From: Lachancea mirantina
Lineage: Eukaryota > Ascomycota > Saccharomycetes > Saccharomycetales > Saccharomycetaceae
Assembly (NCBI GenBank): GCA_900074745.1
Contig: LT598468.1
Location: 1,542,753-1,606,752 of the forward strand
Length of the DNA: 64,000 nucleotides
Direction of reading: 5' to 3'
Numbering within the stretch: position 1 is the first letter of the stretch; each line of letters starts with the position of its first letter. Of the stretch, positions 19,722-26,934 are shown one piece after another. A model generated the notes under the pieces. It did no database searches, was not told the DNA's origin, and saw only the letters and a list, made by a program, of their open reading frames with translations. A program made the translations under genes and the position numbers.

Positions 19722-20324
19722 ATGATCAATCGAGACGCTAGCTACCTCAAGTCTTTGAACCAAGAACACCGTGTGATTCGTTTACTCTATCATCGTAACA
19801 AAAATCAGCATCGGAAGTCTATATGGTGGGCTCAGTTTAACCAACTGAAGCGATGTGTTTCGAATGTTATCGCTGTGATTGAACGGGGGAAATCCTCATC
19901 AGCGAAAAAGAGAAAAGAGCTATGCTCATTAGTAGGGAGATTTACTGGGAGACAAGCCGGAAAATTTTACTATAGTTTCAATGGAATCATTAGTTTGGGG
20001 CAATTTGTTACGCTTGGCATAGTTCTTGTCGGGATTTTGGCTAGAGTATATGATTTGTTTCTAAGAATTGAAAAAGAACTCGATCTAGAGAGCTCTAAAA
20101 AGGCTGACGAAAGCGTGGGTTTCGCTTGTCCGCGCATGAGTGAGCAGGATTTGAGGAGGTTAACAGTTGAAGATTTTGGCGAAGAGATTGCAGAGACCTT
20201 AAGCACGAACAAACCGGTCATACAAGAGACGGGGCAAAGAAATCCTGAGACTGAGATAAAGCAAAAGAAAAAGAAGAAAAAGGGCCAGCGGAAGAAGTCT
20301 GCAATTGATGACATTTTTGGTTAA
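19722..20324 (+). CDS. RMP1: Rmp1, RNase MRP protein subunit
   Basis: Rmp1 is the protein subunit found in RNase MRP but not RNase P; the enzyme cleaves pre-rRNA at site A3 and some mRNAs. The 200-residue product (201 in S. cerevisiae) carries the family signature near residues 20-36: LLYHRNKNQHRKSIWWAQFN, then a conserved helix (LKRCVSNVIAVIE). The middle has a hydrophobic stretch (FVTLGIVLVGILARVY) typical of the family, and the C-terminus is lysine-rich (KQKKKKKKGQRKK), fitting RNA binding. The start is the ATG at 19722. Its gene order relative to ACF2 and SPE4 is identical to YLR144C-YLR145W-YLR146C. Confidence 0.95.
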   Translation: MINRDASYLKSLNQEHRVIRLLYHRNKNQHRKSIWWAQFNQLKRCVSNVIAVIERGKSSSAKKRKELCSLVGRFTGRQAGKFYYSFNGIISLGQFVTLGIVLVGILARVYDLFLRIEKELDLESSKKADESVGFACPRMSEQDLRRLTVEDFGEEIAETLSTNKPVIQETGQRNPETEIKQKKKKKKGQRKKSAIDDIFG

Positions 20325-20353
20325 GAGACAAAGCATTCTATAAAGATTTTAGT

Positions 20354-21235
20354 TTATCGGTTTAAGCAATTTTCAGCCCACGTTGGAAGAATAAATGAAG
20401 CTGAATGCATCTGGGAATTGTAATATCGCATATTTTCTTGTTCTGTCTCTGAGGGTTGACGAATTGGTTGGACTAGGTTAGTTCCCTGTTTTTTCCCACA
20501 AACGATCAGGCCTAATTGGCCTGATGTATACGTCGGCACCGTTGTGTAGCAATAATTTACAACGGGAAAAACCTCTCTCGCTGTCGTCATCAATTGCTTG
20601 ATGTATTGGAGGTTAAGCCAGACATTTTCCGAGGTTTGCGCTATGACTATACCAGTGCCGTTTAAAGCATTGAACAGTAATTGAAAGTACTCTTTTTGAA
20701 AAAACGCGGCTGCGGGGCCTTCTGGATCAGAGGAATCCGTGATAATTATGTCGAATTTCTGGTGAGCAGCTGCCGCCGCTCTCAAGTACATGAACCCATC
20801 CTGGAGCTTGACATCAACTTTTGGATGGTTGAAAGCGGAAGACATGGATGGCAAGTATTTCTTCGCCAGTGTGATGACTGTTTCGTCAATCTCTACTAGA
20901 GTTACGCTGTTAACACTGTTGTGTTTGACCACCTCTCTCAAAACTCCTCCATCACCACCACCGATAACGAGCACTTTCGAAGGATTAAGATGCGCATAAA
21001 GCGGTATATGTGAGATCATTTCCTGGTAAGCAAATTCATCTCGTTCCGTGGCCTGTATTATGCCGTCGAGTACGAGAACATTGCCGTAACTTTCGCTCTC
21101 AAATACCAACACCTCTTGGAATTTACTGCGACCATGGTGAAGAAATGATTTCACTTTGAGAGCTCGCGCTTGACCCGCGAAGCTCTGATCACTCATTTCG
21201 ATGAACCATCCGTCATTAATGCCACTAATTCCCAT
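20354..21235 (-). CDS. SPE4: Spe4, spermine synthase
   Basis: Spe4 transfers an aminopropyl group from decarboxylated S-adenosylmethionine to spermidine, giving spermine. The 293-residue protein has the aminopropyltransferase fold: an N-terminal beta domain, the GGGDGG nucleotide-binding loop at residues 92-97, the acidic VEID that ends the next strand (residues 114-117) and the TDSSDPEGP active-site loop at 166-174. Several residues favour Spe4 over the spermidine synthase Spe3: NVWLNLQYI and the YCYTTVPTYTSGQLGLIVC segment follow Spe4, where Spe3 has MWIHLPII and SFVTIPTYPTG. Convergence on RMP1 with a 29-base gap repeats YLR145W-YLR146C. Confidence 0.95.
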   Translation of the reverse strand: MGISGINDGWFIEMSDQSFAGQARALKVKSFLHHGRSKFQEVLVFESESYGNVLVLDGIIQATERDEFAYQEMISHIPLYAHLNPSKVLVIGGGDGGVLREVVKHNSVNSVTLVEIDETVITLAKKYLPSMSSAFNHPKVDVKLQDGFMYLRAAAAAHQKFDIIITDSSDPEGPAAAFFQKEYFQLLFNALNGTGIVIAQTSENVWLNLQYIKQLMTTAREVFPVVNYCYTTVPTYTSGQLGLIVCGKKQGTNLVQPIRQPSETEQENMRYYNSQMHSASFILPTWAENCLNR

Positions 21236-21387
21236 TTAGTTGAGTACCTGGACCATAAGCAGTACTAATACATTGCAGGTTTCTCATAGCGCCTGTTTTT
21301 CTTGGACTTCGAACCGATGAGTCTCATGAATCACGGCTAAAGAAAATTTTTTTTTTGGAGATTATCCGCCAGCTTTATGCTCAAATC

Positions 21388-21395
21388 GCGATGAG
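21388..21395 (+). promoter_or_regulatory. PAC motif with adjacent RRPE-like tract upstream of TRM82
   Basis: An exact GCGATGAG ends 26 bases before the TRM82 ATG. About 45 bases further upstream is GAAAATTTTTT (21342-21352), an RRPE-like tract. The RRPE-then-PAC order is the classic arrangement of ribosome-biogenesis promoters. Confidence 0.6.
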
Positions 21396-21421
21396 ACATC
21401 TTAGAAAAGGGCTCACCCGTG

Positions 21422-22747
21422 ATGATGATCCACCCACTTCAAGCGGTTCTGACAACAAATGATGGTAATCTAGTCTTTTGTGTTGTTGAAAATAATATTT
21501 TAGTTTTCAGGGTGGGGCACTCTGGGGGAGGAGATTTCACACTTGTAGGACGGTGGACCGATGATGCGGACAAGAGTGCTTTGATCAAAGAGAAAGTTCT
21601 CAAAGAGCACTCCAAGCAAGTTGCCGAAAACAATGCGAAGAGGCAAAAGACTGGGGAAGCGATCGTGTCTCATGTAAAGGTGCCTAAGGTTCCTCAGCCT
21701 GGAAAAGGTGCCCCAGCCTTCTACAGCATGATTCGTGGACTTACTTTATCCAGCGACGAGCTGCTTCTTTTCGCTTGCACTGATTCTGATAAATCAGTCA
21801 TAACTCTAGGAATTGACCTTCAGAACCCTACAGACTGCTTGAAGTTCTTGAAACGTCAAAGTCTTCCAAAGAGGCCGAATGCTATATCCTTGACCAGCGA
21901 GGAGAGCATTGTGCTCGTGGCTGACAAGTTCGGAGACGTATATCGAGTCAGCGTCGATCCTAATGTGCCCGCTGTAAAAGAATCTGAAATCGAGCCCATT
22001 CTAGGGCATGTTTCGTTACTTACGGACGTTGCATATGCAACGGACAAGCATGGGAGGAAATATGTCATCACAGCGGACAGAGACGAGCACATTCGGGTTA
22101 GTCATTACCCACAGTGTTACATTATAGACAATATGCTTTTTGGCCACAAGACATTCGTGACTTCTTTATGTCTTCCGCAATGGAACCCTCGCCTCTTACT
22201 CAGCGGTGGTGGTGATGCTTTCATTTGCGTGTGGGACTGGAAAGAAGGCCAGTTGCTCGATTCCTTTGACTTTAGCAGTCTTCTAAGGCCGCATTTGAAC
22301 TCCTCGCATTTGGCACCAGAAAAATTCCAGAACGAAAAAGGTGATCTTGTTGAATTTACAGTGGCTCAGATAAAGACATTCAGGGAGTTGAATCTCGTTG
22401 TTTTCTCCATCGAGCAATCGAACTGTATTTTTGTCTGTCAATTAGACGGGGCCTCGGGTAAGCTCGCTCATTTGCAAACAGTGAAGCTTCCTTCCCACGT
22501 CATAGCCCTAGACTGCTCTCAATCTGATACATTTTGTGTTACGATGGATAGCAGGAAGAGCGAGGACAATTTTGCGGAGTTTTACACTTATAACAATGGG
22601 CTTTTCCGTAAATCTGTTGGCAAAACCGATGCGTTCAACAAATGTATAGTAGAAAGTGTGGTCTCACAGAATCTCACTGTAGAGACAGAAGAAGGGATAT
22701 ATCCCCTCTACCAGCTGAAATGCCTGAGAAAGAGAGGAGAGCATTAA
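21422..22747 (+). CDS. TRM82: Trm82, WD40 subunit of tRNA m7G46 methyltransferase
   Basis: Trm82 is the non-catalytic partner of Trm8; together they make N7-methylguanosine at position 46 of tRNAs. The open frame begins at GTG (21419), but the ATG at 21422 gives MMIHPLQ, matching the conserved MSVIHPLQ start, so the protein is 441 residues (444 in S. cerevisiae). WD-type blades are visible, with conserved stretches RPNAISL, VADKFGDVY, PILGHVSLLTDV, ADRDEHIRVSHYPQ and the last GGGDAFICVWDW. The C-terminus (IYPLYQLKCLRKRGEH) matches the family end. It is divergent from SPE4 with 186 bases between and corresponds to YDR165W. Confidence 0.96.
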   Translation: MMIHPLQAVLTTNDGNLVFCVVENNILVFRVGHSGGGDFTLVGRWTDDADKSALIKEKVLKEHSKQVAENNAKRQKTGEAIVSHVKVPKVPQPGKGAPAFYSMIRGLTLSSDELLLFACTDSDKSVITLGIDLQNPTDCLKFLKRQSLPKRPNAISLTSEESIVLVADKFGDVYRVSVDPNVPAVKESEIEPILGHVSLLTDVAYATDKHGRKYVITADRDEHIRVSHYPQCYIIDNMLFGHKTFVTSLCLPQWNPRLLLSGGGDAFICVWDWKEGQLLDSFDFSSLLRPHLNSSHLAPEKFQNEKGDLVEFTVAQIKTFRELNLVVFSIEQSNCIFVCQLDGASGKLAHLQTVKLPSHVIALDCSQSDTFCVTMDSRKSEDNFAEFYTYNNGLFRKSVGKTDAFNKCIVESVVSQNLTVETEEGIYPLYQLKCLRKRGEH

Positions 22748-22894
22748 AGAAGCGGTCGCGCGCCCTTTGTAGATATGTACAACTTGGTTCAACTTTTTTT
22801 GTTTGTATCGCGAAAAAAAAAATATCTTAGCGCCCGTTGCAGTAACGTTTGTTAGCATGATGAGATAGGGAAAGAGTGAAAAAAAGGCTTACCT

Positions 22895-23155
22895 ATGTCA
22901 CTTAATGGATCAGTTCGAGCACCTCAAATAGACACTGAAACGGCAAAGGCCATTTCAAGCGTTTTGCTAAAACTCAGAGCATTGAATCAGCTTTTTAATG
23001 AATCACAGAACTTACAAATGGAAATTGACGAACTATTTGCGGATTTCAAGATGATCAATCAAAAGGCTAGGGATGATCTTAACGAATTTTGCCAGATTGG
23101 ATATGGTGATGGCGATCGCGATAGCCTGGCCGTCGACCAGGAAAATACCATATGA
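22895..23155 (+). CDS. Small helical protein, probable YLR146W-A orthologue
   Basis: An 86-residue ATG frame squeezed between TRM82 and the 3' end of SEC5. Residues 12-65 form a regular heptad-like amphipathic pattern (ISSVLLKLRALNQLFNESQNL), so a coiled coil is likely; the tail is acidic. In S. cerevisiae a small uncharacterised gene, YLR146W-A, lies between SPE4 and SMD3 on the same strand, and this gene sits in the matching interval, which is my main reason for the link. I cannot assign a function. The stop at 23155 is 16 bases from the SEC5 stop, so the two genes converge tightly. Confidence 0.6.
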   Translation: MSLNGSVRAPQIDTETAKAISSVLLKLRALNQLFNESQNLQMEIDELFADFKMINQKARDDLNEFCQIGYGDGDRDSLAVDQENTI

Positions 23156-23171
23156 GATTTTATTTTTTTGA

Positions 23172-25871
23172 TTATTTTGACGTCTCAAGTTTCAAAGGGG
23201 CAAATTGCAAATGGGTTTTGATTAAATTTGCTTTCACTATGGGCTCCGTATCTTTCAGACACCGTTCCATTCGTGCTGTGTCTTCCTCAAAACAGTTTTG
23301 CAGGCATGCCAAAATGGTCGCTTGTGCGTCCTTCTGAAGCATATTTCCAAACACTTTTTGAAGAAATTGCAAATCCACAGTAGCCTGGAGCATTCCATCT
23401 GATGAAATATTACCGATGTATGGCTTGAAAGCTTCGAACAAATACTTTGATATGAAGATCTGGCTATCTTCAAGGGTCCTATTCATTATTTGTGGGCTGA
23501 TCCTAAACGTTTCGCGGTGAACGATTACAATTTCCATCAAAACCTCAATAACATAGTCAGCGACGCGAAAGGAACTTGAGCTGTGTTCCGTCCAATCTAT
23601 TTCATTGAATTCTCTTTCCAAAATATCTCTCAATCTCACCTTCAGGTCCGATAAGTAATTCCCTAAGATTGAAGATTCCATCTTGTTCAGTAAAGTGAAG
23701 AGCTCCAAATTTTTCTTGCTCAACTGCCAGTCGAAGCAGTCGTCAAAATATCTCAAAACGGATGGGAAGACATCTTCGCGTAGATATCGAAGATTGGCCA
23801 AAGTCATGATAGTCTCCGGTGTTCTGGGGTTGTCTTTATTCCTTGCCGCTCCTTTTAAAATGGACTCCAAGACCGTTTCCATCGAAATAATTTGTTGCAG
23901 TTCAATACCTGTCAAAAGCTTTCGGGATGGATGGCTTATGATACATACCCCATTCAAAATGGGAAACTTCTCATGAGAGAACAAAATGTCTCTCAAAGTC
24001 TTAATACTCAGCCTCTGAAGCGCCAAAACCATCTCAGGAAACTGTGTGGATTTGAAAAATTCATCGTCTCCTTTTCTCAATGTCCATTCGTCCATTGCAT
24101 GGAACTGAGACAAATCTCTCTGCTTAGTTGACGAGATGGCTCCTACTGACCTTTCAATTATGATAAGGTCAAGATTCCTCAGACAGTCGATACAAGAAGG
24201 GCTTATCTTGAGCTGAGCAATTTCGGTTGTGAACTTCAAAATAGGCTCCACGATACGAGGTAAATAACGCATGCAGGCCAAACAATTAGATCTAGGAGGC
24301 AAAAATCCGAAGTTTTTTGGCTCGCCAACCTCTTTCTCAGCCGGCTTGTCGGCTCTAAGAGAGGTTTGCGAAGATTGAAAGAGCTTCAGTAAATCATCGC
24401 ATAATCTTTTTACAATGCTTTCGCCGCGTATTTTTACGGCACTGGACTCGGCCCTTTCTAGTTTGAAATAATCGCTATGTCCAGCACCAATGAGTGTGCC
24501 TGTTCCCAAAATATTATCTTTGTGCTTATCATTAACCATAGACGCCTGATATGTGCCATCCAAGAATTTCTCAATGCTCTCCCAGCATTCGGAAAAGCTT
24601 TTCGTAAAGTCGACTAGGCGATTAATAAGTTTCAGTATTAGCAGCCACATTTCAATGACGATAGGAGTATCGGGAAGATCGAGTTCGCTCATTTGAGCAT
24701 ACTGAAAGGTATGAATACCTTCCGCATTCGAAGAGCTGGTGGTCAGGTTTTTGATTTTCGGATAGAAAGTTAAATCCACATCTTCCTCAGAGCCGTCTCT
24801 CAAAATTCTTTGCTGAGCGGCTACTATCTTCGGTAACAGCTGAGACATAAGCTGGCTTAGTGACGTATCAAAGACGTCGAGACGTGCATTGATCCAGCTG
24901 GTAATGGGGTTTTCACTGACTTTCAGATCGAGAAGTCTCGACATCAGTGATAAAAACTTTTCCGGAGATTGTGTTGCATCTGAGGCCAGAAGCTTATCCC
25001 AAGTAACTCGCTTGTATTCGCCCATTATTTTATCAACTTCTCTCCAAATCCTCATGGTAACTGGATTTCCGTCACGGCTACCTTTGAAGCGGTTTTGAAT
25101 TTTGAGAGCCTTGTTGTACTCGAACAGAAGATTGGCATAATCCTTTTGATCTAAAAGCCTTCTTAAGAGTTTTGGCAGGCTAAAAAGGGACTTGTTCTCT
25201 TGGACGTACGTAATCGCGGCTTGTAGCTGCTCTTTCTTTGCGCCGGCATCTAACAATGGTTTCAACCTAACCATTGTTTCTCTCATACCATCATCCACGC
25301 TGACATGCAGAACTTCTAGTCCCTTTTCTCCCTCCGTTCCATCAGACCATTTGCTGAACTGCTCGTAGATGCGGTCAAGGTTGCTCTTACACCGCACGTA
25401 CTTAGCGAAGTTAAACTGAACGAGCTCCCTTAATTGATCACTTTGGTCTTTTAAAGATCTATCCAGGTGATCCAATGAACTCGATAAAGCTTCAAAGCTG
25501 TCATCGCTATGGAGATTTTTGAGGAACAGCTTGGAATGGAATTTTTTGTCATTGATATAGTATTTGTTCCTTTCGCTTTCGGCAATCTGCCTGTTATCTA
25601 GCAAGGTAACTAGACGATTTTGAGACTCGAGTGGATCTCTTAGGTCTTTCGTCTCAATTTTGTTCGTAGCATTTGCTTCAAAAGCGTTTTCTTGGCTCAA
25701 AAGCTCGCTGAGTATCGCGTATGATGATGATAAAGAGCCATCTTTCTCCCGAGTAGGTAAATCTCGCTTCAAGATAGACGCCTCTTTCCAGGAAGTGCTC
25801 GGATCTGCATCTTTTAGGTTGTAAAACTTCAGCACAGAAACATCTGATAGACCGAAGGGATCATGTTTCAT
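23172..25871 (-). CDS. SEC5: Sec5, exocyst subunit
   Basis: Sec5 is one of the eight subunits of the exocyst, which tethers secretory vesicles at the bud tip and neck. The 899-residue protein (971 in S. cerevisiae) starts MKHDPFGLSDVSVLKFYNLKD. It has a Sec5 N-terminal coiled-coil region around residues 130-200 (LDHLDRSLKDQSDQLRELVQFNFAKYV) that joins the exocyst CorEx bundle, followed by the long helical CATCHR rod through to the end. Conserved patches include ITYVQENKSLFSLPKLLR and NCLACMRYLPRIV. The ATG at 25869-25871 on the complement is well placed. It corresponds to YDR166C. Confidence 0.93.
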   Translation of the reverse strand: MKHDPFGLSDVSVLKFYNLKDADPSTSWKEASILKRDLPTREKDGSLSSSYAILSELLSQENAFEANATNKIETKDLRDPLESQNRLVTLLDNRQIAESERNKYYINDKKFHSKLFLKNLHSDDSFEALSSSLDHLDRSLKDQSDQLRELVQFNFAKYVRCKSNLDRIYEQFSKWSDGTEGEKGLEVLHVSVDDGMRETMVRLKPLLDAGAKKEQLQAAITYVQENKSLFSLPKLLRRLLDQKDYANLLFEYNKALKIQNRFKGSRDGNPVTMRIWREVDKIMGEYKRVTWDKLLASDATQSPEKFLSLMSRLLDLKVSENPITSWINARLDVFDTSLSQLMSQLLPKIVAAQQRILRDGSEEDVDLTFYPKIKNLTTSSSNAEGIHTFQYAQMSELDLPDTPIVIEMWLLILKLINRLVDFTKSFSECWESIEKFLDGTYQASMVNDKHKDNILGTGTLIGAGHSDYFKLERAESSAVKIRGESIVKRLCDDLLKLFQSSQTSLRADKPAEKEVGEPKNFGFLPPRSNCLACMRYLPRIVEPILKFTTEIAQLKISPSCIDCLRNLDLIIIERSVGAISSTKQRDLSQFHAMDEWTLRKGDDEFFKSTQFPEMVLALQRLSIKTLRDILFSHEKFPILNGVCIISHPSRKLLTGIELQQIISMETVLESILKGAARNKDNPRTPETIMTLANLRYLREDVFPSVLRYFDDCFDWQLSKKNLELFTLLNKMESSILGNYLSDLKVRLRDILEREFNEIDWTEHSSSSFRVADYVIEVLMEIVIVHRETFRISPQIMNRTLEDSQIFISKYLFEAFKPYIGNISSDGMLQATVDLQFLQKVFGNMLQKDAQATILACLQNCFEEDTARMERCLKDTEPIVKANLIKTHLQFAPLKLETSK

Positions 25872-26528
25872 TTTCGAGGTTATTTTTGCAAAACGTTCAG
25901 GTGTTAGACTTCAAAATTATGGCTCATTTTGTTTAAAATTATTATAGTTTTGAGGAGGAGAAAAAGACGCCGAGCATGGTAACCACCATTCGAATCGTTG
26001 CTCATTCAGCCAGAATTTAATTACATTTTAATTACTTAAGAGAGAGGTTGACTTGAAAGTGTGTTGAATTAGCGTAACGAGGTAAAGAGAATGGCAGAAG
26101 CCCCAAAAATGATCTTTCAAGTGAATAATCAGCTACTTTTGACAACCATCTAGTTAGTGAAATACCTGCGTCTCGTGATAAATTTGGTTTCAAGCGGCAT
26201 ACTTTTTCGTGGATGTTAATTTCAAGATTTTCGCTTGGTAGTTTTTAAATTAGGGCTTGTCTTCTTTAGAGTCTGTATCATCCAATTGTGATTATTTTCA
26301 CGGCTAGTATCCCTTGCGAGCAGCATCTTCAGTCAGCCATGTCTTCATATCCTCGTAGCGTAAACTTTGAACACGTAGGACCCACAGAGTTGTGATGGTA
26401 ACACCTTTGGCCGAGTACGTCAATTTGTCAAAGCGTCTGACATCAAAAGAAGGCCTTCAATATGGTCAAGACTAGCATCGCAAAACGAGCAGCAACCTTA
26501 ATACTTCCCCTGTCCATTTTTAGTCGGA
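25872..26528. other. Intergenic between SEC5 and SMD3
   Basis: A 657-base gap, unusually long for this window. Positions 25872-26290 are AT-rich and likely hold the SEC5 promoter. Positions 26304-26456 on the minus strand have a 50-codon stop-free stretch with coding-like composition, without an in-frame ATG near its beginning. I see no snoRNA C/D or H/ACA structure that I can defend. Confidence 0.4.
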
Positions 26529-26837
26529 TCATCTTCTTTTAGGTCCTCGTATTGGTGGTGGAGGTTTGGAAACCAAGTCCGTCTTCAAAAGAGGAGCATT
26601 CTTGAGTATATCTGGTAGAACTAGAAATCGAACCTGTGACCCTCTTATAAATATATTATCCATATGCGTGACGCTTCCTTCCCTGCTGGTCACTGTAACG
26701 TCCTGCAGCTGAACGTTCATGTTATCTTCATTGTCAATAAGCTTTCCTCGGTAAGTTTCGCCGCTAGTGAGTTCCAACGAAACAATGTGGCCTTGAGATT
26801 CGTTCAGAAGCTTGACAGGGATGCCTAGCTTTCCCAT
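26529..26837 (-). CDS. SMD3: SmD3, spliceosomal Sm core protein
   Basis: SmD3 is one of seven Sm proteins forming the ring on U1, U2, U4 and U5 snRNAs. The 102-residue protein has Sm1 (residues about 4-40, GIPVKLLNESQGHIVSLEL...GETYRGKL) and Sm2 (about 62-75, FIRGSQVRFLVLPD) motifs. Its end, PPPIRGPKRR, matches the S. cerevisiae C-terminus almost exactly and provides the basic tail needed for nuclear import. No intron is needed. It is divergent from PEP3 with only 97 bases between, as YLR147C is from YLR148W. Confidence 0.98.
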   Translation of the reverse strand: MGKLGIPVKLLNESQGHIVSLELTSGETYRGKLIDNEDNMNVQLQDVTVTSREGSVTHMDNIFIRGSQVRFLVLPDILKNAPLLKTDLVSKPPPPIRGPKRR

Positions 26838-26934
26838 TTTTGTTTTCTTTTAGTTGGGTTATTTTGAAGTTTTGATATTTAGATGCCTCATTGAACAACA
26901 TTTTATTTAAGTCAAGCTAAGCAAAATCACCAAA

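Noticed and set aside
21300-21320. GGTTCGAAG on the minus strand resembling a tRNA T-loop
   Set aside because: Flanking bases do not pair as a T stem and no A box lies at a fitting distance.
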